Under the pieces are notes generated by a model. The model saw only the letters and a list, made by a program, of their open reading frames with translations. It did no database searches and had not been told where the DNA came from. This document shows positions 10,401 to 18,123 of a DNA stretch of 64,000 bases, in pieces. A program made the position numbers and the translations under genes. The stretch spans positions 4,588,001-4,652,000 of the forward strand of contig NC_085108.1 in assembly GCF_030269925.1 (NCBI RefSeq), read 5' to 3'. This stretch comes from Bombyx mori. Its lineage: Eukaryota; Arthropoda; Insecta; Lepidoptera; Bombycidae. The stretch's first letter is position 1. Every line of letters begins with the position of its first letter.

Positions 10401-12506
10401 TGTTTTTCGCTTATGTTAGGGTAGCTTATTACCGTTTTGAAAATGAAATGATTAAAATAGTGTTCATCCGTGAGCGTTCATTAGTCTAATTTTACTATAT
10501 ATGTATATGTACGTTGACTTAATTTCGGGGAATCTTCAAACAGATAATTGGGTATCTCTTTGGTGTTGTGACCGGTCACTGAATAGCGGATCCCGGTTTT
10601 GAAACCCGATATGGATTGGATATGGGTATTTTTTTAATTTTTTTGTTCAGGATTCATGGCTATTGATGTTTTACTTTTTGTTATCGTGTAGGGTGATCGC
10701 AATACAAGACGAAATTCTAGTTTGGGATAGTTGTATAAAGAAAGTTATGAAAATTCTGGTAATGCTACTCGGTCGATTAAGTCTTTCTTATTTCTACAGC
10801 GAATTAGACGTAGTTTTGGATTTTAAAGCAATTGAAACTTCGATTATAGCAGTTGCATCTTCGACTAATACATTTGCAACTGTGACTAATAAAATTACAA
10901 CTTCGACTAATACATTTGCAACTGTGACTAATAAAATTACAACTTCTACTAATACATTTGCAACTGTGACTAATAAAGTTACAACTTCGACTAATACATT
11001 TGTAGCTGTGACTAATAAAATTACAACTTCGACTAATACATTTGCAGCCTCGACTTCATGTTTGAAGGTGGCATTCACGTTCTGATGCCTAGGGGCAGCA
11101 GTAACTACTCATGAATAGGCGGACCGTGAGTTCTGTCACCCATAAATTTCAATTAAAAAAAAAGCATAACAAATATATTGAGTTGCTAGTAAATTAACTC
11201 ACATATCCCACTCGGGGGTCCCATGATTGCTGGTGAGGGGGTTTGACGTCGCACGAGCTCCCATCAGGGGAGCGTCCCGCAGTCGGCTGTAACAATACCA
11301 CGATTTGAGTCCTTAAATCACCTAACATATCCTAATAATAACATTATGGTTTCTCTAATAAAAGCGATTGTTTGGATGTTTTTTTTAATTATGTAATCTG
11401 TACAGTCGTTGAAGCTTGAAACAAGATTTTTGGTATAGAGCTATTAATCTTCAAAAGGCGACGCCCAAGTAATTTCAGTCTATATCTATCTATATATATA
11501 AAAATGAATTGCTGTTCGTTAGTCTCGCTAAAACTCGAGAACGGCTGGACCGATTTGGCTAATTTTGGTCTTGAATTATTTGTGGAAGTCCAGGTAAGGT
11601 TTAAAAGGTAGATAAATATAAAAATGCTCGGAATTAAATAAAAACAAATAATTTTGTTTTTCCTTTAATGTGTCTTTTATTTATCGATTGAGGCACTACG
11701 AAGTCTGCCGGGTCAGCTAGTATTTAATGAATGTGGTTTAATTTATCTAACAAAAAACATCGACATGTTTACTCTATGTAAGATAATGAAGTGTTTCTTA
11801 CATATCCGACCTTTACGTCCCAAGAAGCTTGAGGGGGCTGCTTAACGTCCCAATGGGTACCAGTGGGGGACAGTCCGGGGGATAGTTCCGACACGGGTGT
11901 CGAACTGGGTGTGGGCGAGTGAGCCTGTGTCGGTCCTCCGCTTTGGTACGCTGAAGGTGAATGCTGGGAGCCACTGGAACTTCCTCCACCACCTGTTATA
12001 AAAAAAAAAATTAAACTGTTATATTAACCTTAAATTTCATTGTCTTTGAGTTTATTGACCATCGAATAGCAGTTGGTTACCGTTGCCGAGGCAAAATGCC
12101 AAAAACACAGCTAAAAATTTTTTTTTTCTGCCTATGCTTAGAGCCTTGAGAGGCTATTTCAGCTTCTCCTTGACGTGTAGGTGAGCTCACGGGGCTCAAA
12201 CGGGGAGTGTTGCTAACACTGGCCCTAGCAAAAGTAATGCTACGCAGAATCTACCACCGGATCGGAAACGCGACCCACTGAGAAGATCCGGCGCGAAACT
12301 CAGTGGGCTTTGTAAAATACTTAAGCTCTTCTCTAGAACCTCAATTACTACTTCTCAAACCAGGTCTGCGACTAACCATGTAAGAGCTGGTTGTTGCTTG
12401 GTGGGCTTCCGGGTGGGAGACCCAGGCTGGGCGGGGGAGCTCCGACTTGGGCTGCCTTCATCATCTTCTTGTATTTGCTCCGACGATTTTGGAACCATAT
12501 CTTCAC
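1411..12506 (-). CDS. Dll: Distal-less homeodomain transcription factor, C-terminal part (5 exons; 5' end outside window)
   Basis: This is the 3' part of Distal-less, the nuclear DNA-binding homeodomain regulator of appendage (and in butterflies eyespot) development. Join, in coding order: 12506-12377, 11992-11802, 11286-11203, 1830-1694, 1429-1411. That gives 186 codons plus TAG. The first exon begins at homeodomain V45 (VKIWFQNRRSKYKKMMK), the site where Dlx/Dll homeodomains are classically split by an intron. The rest is a Pro/Ser/Gly/His-rich tail with repeated WDxK motifs, ending YVPQYSWYQ...GLLTVWPAV. All introns have GT donors and AG acceptors, and phases match at every junction. The homeodomain N-terminal half was looked for on the minus strand up to 64000 and not seen, so the upstream intron is at least 51 kb. 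The assignment to Dll rests on the homeodomain end and the recalled C-terminus. I am sure it is a Dll/Dlx-class gene; exon numbering is unknown. Confidence 0.9.
1694..1830 (-). CDS. Dll: Dll exon: PWDMK, His-rich and YVPQYSWYQ segment
   Basis: A 137-nt exon with acceptor TTGTCGTAG before 1830 and donor GTGAGTATT after 1694. It enters in phase 0 and leaves with two bases (AC). Its 45 codons start GAPPGPWDMKGAHAHALHHQ, continue through a Pro/His-rich stretch, and end YVPQYSWYQTDANPGLL. The aromatic YVPQYSWYQ block is the conserved C-terminal signature I associate with insect Dll. The flanking introns are 9,372 nt upstream (containing a tRNA and many transposons) and 264 nt downstream. Confidence 0.9.
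2019..2092 (-). tRNA. tRNA-Ile (anticodon AAT)
   Basis: A 74-nt cloverleaf. The acceptor stem GGCCCAT/ATGGGCC is perfect, with discriminator A. The D arm is GCTC-AGTTGGTTA-GAGC, the anticodon arm TCGTG-CTAATAA-CGCGA (AAT) and the T arm GCGGG-TTCGATC-CCCTC (one mismatched pair). A T-run on the transcribed strand at 1996-2000 fits a Pol III terminator. There is no intron and no SINE body follows, so it looks like a functional gene. It lies inside a Dll intron in the same orientation as Dll. Confidence 0.95.
2093..3830. other. No gene seen; AT-rich intronic sequence
   Basis: Two overlapping sub-100-codon ORFs (3131-3418, 3153-3335) are on opposite strands and look like chance. 2790-2890 is a GC-richer patch with (GA) runs and CpGs. 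A short piece at 3650-3690 (ttactgagacttcagtag) resembles repeat D described below. Nothing else is recognised. Confidence 0.5.
3832..3931. repeat. Chimeric Bm1 SINE fragment (inverted join)
   Basis: 3832-3905 matches the plus-strand Bm1 body (accaccctgtctatttc through gttgtaactatac). 3906-3931 then continues with Bm1 in the opposite orientation (catcttgagatataagttc). An inversion or template switch is inferred. Confidence 0.7.
4075..4190 (+). repeat. Dispersed repeat E, copy 1
   Basis: About 115 bp alignable by eye with the reverse complement of 13893-14012. Shared landmarks are gtattacaa, gatttaag, gaaaaatgaagaaa and gaagtttcacttc. The class is unknown. Confidence 0.5.
4189..4693. repeat. 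Inverted repeat pair flanking a MITE
   Basis: The left arm at 4189-4240 (tgtacatatcgacgctt..aggcaaacgtgactaagcg) is the reverse complement of the right arm formed by 4417-4435 plus 4651-4693. The right arm is interrupted by the MITE at 4436-4647. This is probably an older inverted-repeat transposon. Confidence 0.65.
4436..4647. mobile_element. PIF/Harbinger-type MITE, 212 bp, TTA target site duplication
   Basis: The terminal inverted repeats are about 57 bp with 2 mismatches, starting AGCCTTGTTCGGACTAGGTG. The element is flanked by TTA at 4433-4435 and 4648-4650. The uninterrupted left arm of the surrounding inverted repeat reads gcTTAgtcacg with a single TTA, so the duplication is directly inferred. 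Three-bp TWA duplications are the Harbinger hallmark. It is non-coding and has no transposase. Confidence 0.75.
4705..5069 (+). mobile_element. Bm1 SINE, 5'-truncated within the tRNA head
   Basis: Contains part of the head-linker (atgaaatatgtactcaac, cttccacggtgaaggaata), then the body from ggtggtaggacctc through gagctcgtccatccatcta and a poly(A) at 5059-5069. No Pol III B box remains. Confidence 0.9.
5344..6363 (-). pseudogene. Helitron PIF1-like helicase fragment
   Basis: A 339-residue open frame. It begins at MAHKHSLEALNRILKDI, just after the expected DE of Walker B. It then carries the PIF1 motif LLVLSGDFRQTLPVIPRS (about residues 28-45), the NMRV motif (about 72-75) and the GSPIILLRNLNPPRLRNGTR block (about 206-225). 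Walker A is missing upstream, and the C-terminal QFPVRLAFAMTINKAQGQ-type motif is replaced by unrelated sequence after FKRGNKK. Helitron helicases unwind DNA behind rolling-circle synthesis; this copy cannot bind ATP normally. The long open frame suggests relatively recent deletion. Opposite-strand frames here are shadows. Confidence 0.88.
6333..6680 (-). pseudogene. Helitron Rep-domain fragment
   Basis: An open frame of 115 residues, partial. Around residues 5-12 it reads KSTKKFPE, then GYPIYRRR, IDNRWVVPYSP, KTYNAHINVE, and KYICNYVHKG near residues 83-92. This matches the part of Helitron Rep that follows the HUH motif and includes the paired catalytic tyrosines (Y-x-x-x-Y, YICNY). The upstream HUH (HxH) motif is absent, as is everything N-terminal, so the nuclease/rolling-circle initiation activity must be lost. 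It abuts the helicase remnant in a different frame, which indicates an internal deletion of the central part of the polyprotein. Confidence 0.85.
7579..7932 (+). mobile_element. Non-autonomous Helitron H1, tandem second copy
   Basis: Begins (tatattattaatacgtgaag) directly after the CTAG|T end of the preceding copy and runs to the H1 hairpin near 7905-7921. The 3' end is mutated (CTGG|T instead of CTAG|T). This is a head-to-tail tandem. Confidence 0.8.
7933..8242. other. Nothing recognised
   Basis: AT-rich spacer with no ORF or repeat that I can identify. Confidence 0.5.
8243..8688 (-). mobile_element. Non-autonomous Helitron H1
   Basis: The plus strand reads A|CTAGTGGTCCCGC, hairpin TAGTCGAA/TTCGACTA, the common interior, then cacgtatcaatatgtgGA|T. 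Full length with diverged 5' bases. Confidence 0.85.
8690..9069. other. Moderately GC-rich segment, unclassified (possible retroelement piece)
   Basis: 8725-8961 is a 78-codon open frame without recognisable domains. On the minus strand the text gccgtaggagggttattt followed by gctccccaagcgtggacgg reads like silkworm retroelement sequence. No host gene is supported. Confidence 0.25.
9070..9284 (+). mobile_element. LINE-B 3' end with poly(A)
   Basis: Starts near cccacagacacagcccactg. It contains the diagnostic gagtgggtcgcgtttccgat, gattctgcgaagcactgc and gagctcacctac, then ctatcagcataggta and A(9). LINE-B is my label for a recurrent silkworm non-LTR 3' end, present here in over ten partly degraded copies on both strands. 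Confidence 0.75.
9618..9826 (+). mobile_element. Bm1 SINE, 5'-truncated
   Basis: Body from the gaccgccctgcctatttctg region to aagcaat and poly(A) at 9817-9826. Confidence 0.88.
9884..9976 (-). repeat. Bm1 SINE fragment
   Basis: Degenerate reverse-orientation piece, ctgccctacccttcg through cccctaccaccagt. Confidence 0.65.
9977..10862. other. Nothing recognised
   Basis: AT-rich. Contains the upstream part of an ORF that begins at 10663 and runs into the minisatellite. No known motif. Confidence 0.45.
10863..11056. repeat. 42-bp minisatellite, about 4.6 copies
   Basis: The unit is actaatacatttgcaactg followed by tgactaataaaattacaacttcg. Because 42 is a multiple of 3, the array is open on both strands and would encode a 14-residue repeat (TNTFATVTNKITTS) within 10663-11085. 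No homology supports a real protein. Confidence 0.85.
11058..11163 (+). repeat. Degenerate Bm1 3' fragment with poly(A)
   Basis: ggtggcattcacgttctgatg, then cagtaactactcatgaatag and ggcggaccgtgagttctgtc before A(8). Diverged from the Bm1 body end. Confidence 0.55.
11203..11286 (-). CDS. Dll: Dll exon, 28 codons, resembling the end of the preceding exon (candidate cassette exon)
   Basis: An 84-nt open stretch with acceptor TATTGTTACAG before 11286 and donor GTGAGT after 11203, phase 0 at both ends. It encodes PTAGRSPDGSS, CDVKPPHQQ and SWDPRVGY. The end SWD-x-x-VGY and the upstream DVK-PP mirror the end of the preceding exon (DVKQPPQ-SWDVKVGY). This supports it being a real exon, possibly born by duplication of a neighbouring exon end. 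Because it is symmetrical, including or skipping it keeps the frame. It is isolated from repeats on both sides except for a Bm1 scrap just downstream. Whether it is constitutive or alternative cannot be told from the DNA. Confidence 0.75.
11489..11720 (+). mobile_element. Non-autonomous Helitron (type H3), 232 bp
   Basis: Starts TCTATATATATAAAAATG. Contains gaacggctggaccgatttgg and ends with hairpin GGCA...TGCC then GGGTCAGCTAG|T. The terminal type is close to H2, of which it may be a deletion derivative. Confidence 0.8.
11802..11992 (-). CDS. Dll: Dll exon: Ser/Gly/Pro-rich tail with WDVK motifs
   Basis: A 191-nt exon with acceptor TTATAACAG before 11992 and donor GTAAGA after 11802. After finishing the split Gly it encodes 63 codons: a Gly/Ser stretch, SQHSPSAYQSGG, a Ser/Thr/Pro run (HSPTPSSTPVSELSPGLSPT), then THWDVKQPP and SWDVKVGY. 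Such low-complexity S/P regions are typical of transactivation tails in Dll/Dlx proteins. The exon ends in phase 0. An earlier GT (at the VK|V boundary) is a weaker donor; GTAAG was chosen because the same VGY-GT(A/G)AG arrangement recurs in the next exon. Confidence 0.88.
12117..12311 (-). mobile_element. LINE-B 3' end inside a short Dll intron
   Basis: Poly(T) at 12117, then tgcctatgcttagagccttg, gtgagctcacggggctcaaa, gacccactgagaagatccgg and actcagtgggct. It occupies about half of the 384-nt intron between Dll exons 12377-12506 and 11802-11992. Confidence 0.8.
12377..12506 (-). CDS. Dll: Dll exon: homeodomain helix 3 and start of C-terminal tail
   Basis: A 130-nt exon. The acceptor is TTTGTCAG before 12506 and the donor is GTTAGT after 12377. 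It encodes 43 codons plus one base: VKIWFQNRRSKYKKMMKAAQ, then a tail rich in Pro, Gly and Ser that ends NNQLLH. The recognition-helix residues W48, F49, N51 and R53 are all present, so this is an intact DNA-contacting half of a homeodomain. N51 is the near-invariant base-contact residue, and Q50 (WFQN) is as in Dlx proteins. It starts in phase 0 and ends in phase 1, completing a Gly codon with the next exon. The first 44 homeodomain residues must be in an exon beyond 64000. Confidence 0.93.
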
Positions 12507-12571
12507 CTGACAAATAAAAATAGTGATGTTAAACGCTGTTCCAGACAAAATCGATTTATAAATGTTGCTCT

Positions 12572-12771
12572 GTATGCTGTCAAATACACGGTAGTGTGAG
12601 TAATGTTTTTTTTATTGATTGAATCTGTTATTTACGCATGATAAAAAAAAAATTGCATTCTGCACTCCTTCTTTATATTCTCTATAAGTTTGGGAAATTT
12701 CATAATGTTCCGTTCGCGCAATTTTCATAAAATGGGATCAAAAGTTTTTGCTTCACGTATTAATATATAGA
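12572..12771 (-). mobile_element. Helitron H1, 5' half only
   Basis: Matches the H1 interior up to the 5' terminus (cttcacgtattaatatataGA|T). The 3' half with hairpin and CTAG is absent. Confidence 0.75.
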
Positions 12772-12806
12772 TAATTACAGTTTTAGTTTTTATTTCTTTA
12801 TTGCTT

Positions 12807-13042
12807 GGACCTTTTTTGAGTCCACGCGGGTAGGTACCACCACCCCGACTATTTCTGCCGTGAAGCACTAATGCGTTTCGGTTTGAATGGTGGGGCAGCC
12901 GTTGTAACTATACTTAAGACCTTAGAACTTATATCTCAAGGTGATTGGCGCATTTACGTTGTAGATGTCTATGGGCTCCAGTAGCCACTTAACACCAGGT
13001 GGGCTGTGAGCTCGTCCACCCATCTAAGCAATAAAAAAAAAA
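12807..13042 (+). mobile_element. Bm1 SINE body
   Basis: ggaccttttttgagtccacg through catctaagcaat and poly(A). Lacks the tRNA head. Confidence 0.9.
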
Positions 13043-13099
13043 TCGACAAAGACTCCAATTGATATTTCTGAAATCAACATTTAAGTATATTTAAGACGA

Positions 13100-13228
13100 T
13101 TTTATTAGTTTGGCATGTGTGTTTGTATGTAGCGGATTCTTATTTTTAGAGACTTCATGCAGACGTCCCATTAACTTGACAATTCGTGTACGCGTCAAGG
13201 ACCGATGATTATACAATCGCTTTATAAC
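13100..13228. repeat. Dispersed repeat also represented near 61800-61880
   Basis: Shares cgtcc-attaacttga, gtacgcgtcaa and gactatacaat-type phrases with 61815-61880. The class is unknown. Confidence 0.35.
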
Positions 13229-13472
13229 TTTTTTTATTGCTTAGATGGGTGGACGAGCTCACAGCCCACCTGGGGTCAAGTGGTTACTGGAGCCCATAGA
13301 CATCTACGACGTAAATGCGCCACCCACCTTGAGATATAAGTTCTAAAGTCTCAAGTATAGTTACAGCGGTTGCCCCACCCTTCAAACCGAAACGCATTAC
13401 TACTTCTCGGCAGAAATAGGCAGGGTGGTGGTACCTACCCGCGCGGACTCTCAAGAGGGCCTACCACCAGTA
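13229..13472 (-). mobile_element. Bm1 SINE body
   Basis: Poly(T), attgcttagatgggtggac through ctaccaccagta. Complete body without head. Confidence 0.92.
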
Positions 13473-14632
13473 AACCCGTTTGCCTAATGTATAATGTGTG
13501 ACCCCGTTTGCCTAATTTAATGACGCGTTAACCATAGATCATACAAGGTAACCGTAAATGGCAATACGCATTGTGATTGGTATATAATTGGACGTGATTA
13601 GACCGACTGAAAAGAAAAAAGTCCAGAGTCTTTGAACAGGTGTAGTAGAAGTTGACTACATACTGCAGTCGCAATACTCAGAAGCCCTGTAGTCAATTTG
13701 TTAATTCATCTTCGATACCTAAGGGCGTATATAGAATATAAGCGGGTGTACACGGGGGGTAGCGTGCGCGTAGGCGGGGCCAGTGCGGGGCGCGCTACCG
13801 TTAGTGTACTGTTACACGCGCTAGTGATGCGACACAACGATAAATTATTTTATATCGAAAAACCAATTCCGATAATGTATTTCATAAAAAAAAAAAACGG
13901 TACGCATGCAACTTGGCGCACGTGAATGAAGTGAAACTTCTTTTCCGATGTGTCGTATTGTGATTTTCTTCATTTTTCATTCTTAAATCAGATTGCTCTT
14001 GTAATAGGGAATGCTGTGTATAAGTGATGCGACATCTTCAACACGTATATTATATATATTCTAAATTATAGATAGAAAAATAAATGTGTGTATTTTTTAA
14101 ATACTTCTTTAAAATATTTGACGTTACTCGTTGCTAACGCTGGCCTGTAACAGGTATACTACGCGCATGCGTTCGTGTGCCACGCTCACTCTCACTCTGT
14201 CTCTTTCTATCCCCCCTCCCCAGAATCGTTAAACGTTTAACGCAACCTTGTTGGAAGTCGCATCAGAAGTCTCACTTCAAAAAAAGGGATTCTCATTTCG
14301 AAGCTGATATTACGGAGCAGCATATGAGTGCTAATTAAAATTAAATCCGTTCAAATGTAATATCAGGATTCTTAACGATAATATATCCGTCAATTTATAT
14401 TATACGGAGTTTAAGTTAACGCAGTTTAAGACTAATTACGGCGCACGTCGATGCGAACGGAAAGATCGAGACTTGTCTGGTCTCGCATGACAACTGACAT
14501 TATTGATAACCGATCGATTTGTGCCGTGGCAACTAGCTATAAAAGCATAACCTGTTCTATGTCATAAGGTTTGCCGAGCAAAAAACAGCTCGTGGCGTTT
14601 CGTTATGATTTTGTTTACGCTTTTTTTTTCTT
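13473..14632. other. No gene supported
   Basis: 13740-13830 is unusually CpG/GC-rich (gcggggccagtgcggggcg) and 14160-14240 is a pyrimidine-rich patch (ctcactctcactctgtctc). A 75-codon ORF at 13698 has no recognisable motif. Confidence 0.4.
13893..14012 (-). repeat. Dispersed repeat E, copy 2
   Basis: Reverse-complement homolog of 4075-4190 (gaagtgaaacttc, cttcatttttcattcttaaat, cttgtaatag). Confidence 0.5.
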
Positions 14633-14880
14633 TACTGGTGATAGGACCTCTTGTGAGTCCGCGCGGGTGGGTACCACCACCCTGCCTATTTCGGCCGTGA
14701 AGCAGTAATGCGTTTCGGTTTGAAGGGGGGGGCAGCCGTTGTAACTATACTTGAGAACTTAGAACTTATATCTCAAGGTGGGTGGCGCATTTACGTTGTA
14801 GATGTCCATGGGCTCCAGTAACCACTTTACACCAGGTGGGCTGTGAGCTCGTCCATCCAACAAAGCAGTAAAAAAAAAAA
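14633..14880 (+). mobile_element. Bm1 SINE body
   Basis: tactggtgataggacctctt through caaagcagt and poly(A). Confidence 0.92.
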
Positions 14881-15929
14881 TTTTTTTTAACAATGTTCAT
14901 TGTCATGTAAATATGCTTTAAGTCGACGATTGTGTTGAAGTTTGATAAGCTCTTTAATATACTTTGTGAGCTTTACGGCTTTATTCCCGACTTACGTTGT
15001 TATGTTTATGTGTGTGAGCTTTTTTCTTCTTCTTAACACTTCATCATCATTTTCTTTCGGGTTTGTTTGTAAGAAGAGCTTTTTCTTGAGAGAAAAGAGT
15101 AATTAAAGAATTGTCATATTGCTTAGGATTAAATTAGGTTTCGTAAATTTCTCATTTTTAGTGAAATAGTGGTAGTTTTGGTAATGGGTTTAGATAGTAA
15201 AATAAGTAACATATTTCAAGACAAAATAAATATTTACAAAATCATAACAAAAATTCGTATTGCCAATACGAAGTAATGATTCTTTCACATTTAAGATGTA
15301 GCTTATAATGTTATTCTAATGCCAGAAATCAGGTTATAGACAAAATGGAAGTTGGTAGCCGCATAGAATCACGCGATCCCTGATCTCCTTAATATATATT
15401 ATACCTTTGCGTTCAGATCGCTACCTATAACTCCCTATTGATTCTTGTCAGCAACAAGGCTATATTTCTTTCAGGGGCAGGATGATAGGAGCCAATATTA
15501 CTACGTCACGGAAAAGAGAAGCCACACATTGAGTTCTGCGACCAGCCTATCAAGTTCCAAGATCGTCTGCGTTTACGATATTAAGAGAAGCAAAAATATC
15601 GATATCGATGTTCCAAAATATTTGCCCCATCTCTTCGGTTCTAACGTTTCACCCCACCCCGATTAGTAAGGTCATAAAGGCACGTACAACTTAACCCCGT
15701 TGAACGAAAGTAGTTTTATTGGTATTTTATTCTGTTAACCCTTTTAAATATGGTTTTGTTTCTTTATTTCGTTTTGGGATCAGGTTTCCGTGCTCAGTTT
15801 CGCCTTCGTCATCTAGTGATCCGGATTCAGCTATGAGACAAGAGAAGATTTTCGCAAACTGAAAAATATTTCCATATCGAATTTCATCGGAATTGCTTCA
15901 ATGGCTTGGATGTGACAACAATTTTGTTT
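14881..15929. other. No gene supported; one 73-codon ORF
   Basis: 15445-15666 (+) is an open frame rich in Ser, Tyr and Lys with no family I recognise. The rest is AT-rich without identified repeats. Confidence 0.3.
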
Positions 15930-16050
15930 TTTTTATTGCCCTTTTAGGCAAACGAGCATACAGCCCACCTGATGGAGAGTGGTTACCGTCGCCCATGGAC
16001 TTCAGCAATGCCAGGGGCAGAGCCAAGCCGATGCCTACCGCTAAGTTCAT
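15930..16050 (-). mobile_element. LINE-A 3' end
   Basis: ttttattgcccttttaggca, gcccacctgatgg, tcagcaatgccaggggcaga, gccaagccgatgcctacc. LINE-A is my label for a recurrent non-LTR 3' end. Its longer copies here encode the end of an ORF with SFLPRTIRLWNELP. Confidence 0.75.
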
Positions 16051-16084
16051 TTTTAAATAACCGATACGATTAGCTATGCTCTTT

Positions 16085-16310
16085 TACTGATGGTAGGGAG
16101 TCTTGTGAGTCCGCACGGGTAGGTACCACCGCCCTGCCTATTTCTGCCGTGAAGCAGTAATGCGTTTCGGTTTGAAGGGTGGGGAAGCCGTTGTAACTAT
16201 ACTGAGTCCTTAGAACTTATATCTCAAGGTGGGTAGCGCATTTACGTTGTAGATATCTATGGGCTCCGGTAACCACTTAAGACCAGGTGGGCTGTGAGCT
16301 CGTCCACCCT
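16085..16310 (+). mobile_element. Bm1 SINE body, poly(A) lost
   Basis: tactgatggtagggagtct through gctgtgagctcgtccaccc. It stops before the usual tail. Confidence 0.88.
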
Positions 16311-16759
16311 TACTGTAAAACTGAGACTTAGAACTCAGACTTCAGATCTTGATTTATTCAACCAATGAGAAGTGAAAGAATACATGTAGATGTCAACATT
16401 AAACATTATGTTTTTTTTAGAATGGATAATCGAGCTCACGTCCCTTCGAGTTATAAGTGGGTCTTATAGCCGAAAAGTCATTCATAATGACTATTTTTTT
16501 CTACGTGACGGAGTAAAGCATTTTTTCTTGAGCGCCATACTGAATTTTTAAAAGAATTGTAACGAAATCTTTTTTTCTTTCGGATATTACCTAAACGTTT
16601 TGTCACAATTTTTTCCGAAGGAAATTAAAGTTTTTTTATAAGTAAAAGTAATTATGATTAGTATCGGGTGGGTACTAAAGACACCTCACAAATGCGGAGA
16701 TAAGTGAAATGAGGATCTGTATTGGAATGTCAGCTGTAATGTCATTGTATAAGATAGTA
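16311..16759. other. Nothing recognised
   Basis: AT-rich and T-run-rich spacer, no ORF of note. Confidence 0.45.
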
Positions 16760-17172
16760 TCTATATATTAATACGTGAAGCAAAAACTTTGTATCCCTTT
16801 TTACGAAAATTGCACGGACGGAGAAGTATGTAATTATCCACACTTATAGAGAATATAGAGAAGAAGTGCACAATGCTAATATTTGTTTAAATAATGCATA
16901 AAAGATACATTAAATCAATAAAGAAAACATTACACACACTACATACCATGTATTTGACGCACGCACGCATGCATACTATTTATTGTCAAACTTTTGTTCT
17001 TGACGTCTGTTGTCAAATTGAGATTAAATATGGTTTGCCTTTGTTAATATTTTTTATAGTGTAGTCTTGGCGAAATTTGTGATAATAGAAGTATAAAATA
17101 CAATCATAACAGTGTACAAACTTACAATTCCAGTTAATTATAGTCGAATTTCGACTACTGCGGGACCTCTAG
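16760..17172 (+). mobile_element. Non-autonomous Helitron H1, intact, 413 bp
   Basis: Best full-length H1 copy. It starts TCTATATATTAATACGTG after A. The hairpin TAGTCGAA-T-TTCGACTA lies 12 bp before the terminal CTAG, followed by T. Confidence 0.9.
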
Positions 17173-17871
17173 TTTTAATTAATGCATCTAATTCTAAACC
17201 CACAAAAGTCGCCGTCATGTCTAAAGATCTGCAGCTAATATGGATTTTTTTGTTATTGTCACAAAAAATTACTATAATAATATAGTAGTGTTAGTCATTG
17301 TTTGTATGTACATATGTATATATGTATGTATATTATGACAAAGTTCTTGTTAGATAAAGTTCGGTGATTTGGATAATACATTGCTTTGTTAGGAGGAAAA
17401 ATATTTTTGTATAGCACACGGGTCAACACGATGTTAAGTGGTTATAGGAGCCCATGGACATACTAATTATGTTTGTTATTAATTTTAAAACTCTGTTATA
17501 TATAGCATGTTTGTGTCTGTCTTGGAAATTTACGTATTTCAATTTTTCGTTAATAATATATTAATATTTTATGTCGATGTTTTAGTAAGTTAATTTTCCG
17601 TTTCATTAACTACCATTTAAATAGCCACGACTCACTTGATGTTAACAACAACGTTTGAATGAGGAAATATAATTTTATCACTAAAAACAGTGGGTGTTCA
17701 TTCTGGATTCGGATGGTCCATTCCAAAATCTGGATAAGATAGCGATCTATGGTAAAAGTGATATAGTCAGGTCATTTAATAGAAATATTACTAGCATTTT
17801 ATCTAGAGCTTTCGTTATAGAACACAGAAAACCGAAGTCGCTTCAGGACTTTCGAATTCGCCCTAACGGGG
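17173..17871. other. No gene supported
   Basis: Contains a Bm1 scrap near 17414-17463 (cgatgttaagtggttatagg). A 68-codon ORF at 17694 has no known motif. Confidence 0.4.
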
Positions 17872-18123
17872 TTTTTTTTTTTTTTTTAATTGCTAGATGA
17901 TTGGACGAGCTCACACTCACCTGGTGCTAAGTGGTTACTGGAGCCCATAGACATTTACGACGTAAATGCGCCACCCACCTTGAGATATAAGTTCTAAGGT
18001 CTCAAGTATAGTTATAACGGCTGCCCCACCCTTCAAACCGAAACGCATTATTGCTTCACGGCAGCAATAGGCGGGGTGGTGGTACCCACCCGCGCGGACT
18101 CACAAGAGGTTCTGCCACCAGTA
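17872..18123 (-). mobile_element. Bm1 SINE body
   Basis: T(16), ttgctagatgattggacga through ctgccaccagta. Confidence 0.92.

Larger units (their letters stand above)
1831..11202 (-). other. Dll: 9.4-kb Dll intron
   Basis: This intron lies between the exon ending at 11203 and the exon starting at 1830. It holds tRNA-Ile(AAT), a Harbinger-type MITE, several Bm1 pieces, Helitrons (about 5272-7932 and 8243-8688), a LINE-B end and a 42-bp minisatellite. I found no further Dll exon in it, though a very short one could be missed. Confidence 0.7.

Noticed and set aside
10794..11078. Repeat protein on the minus strand over the minisatellite
   Set aside because: Open only because the repeat unit is 42 bp; no start context, homology or splice support.
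11802..11813. Alternative Dll donor at VK|V within the exon
   Set aside because: GTCGGA is a weak donor, and the GTAAGA after VGY parallels the next exon donor.
11802..11992. WD40 repeats from recurring WD residues
   Set aside because: No 40-residue beta-propeller spacing; just short WDxK motifs in a low-complexity tail.
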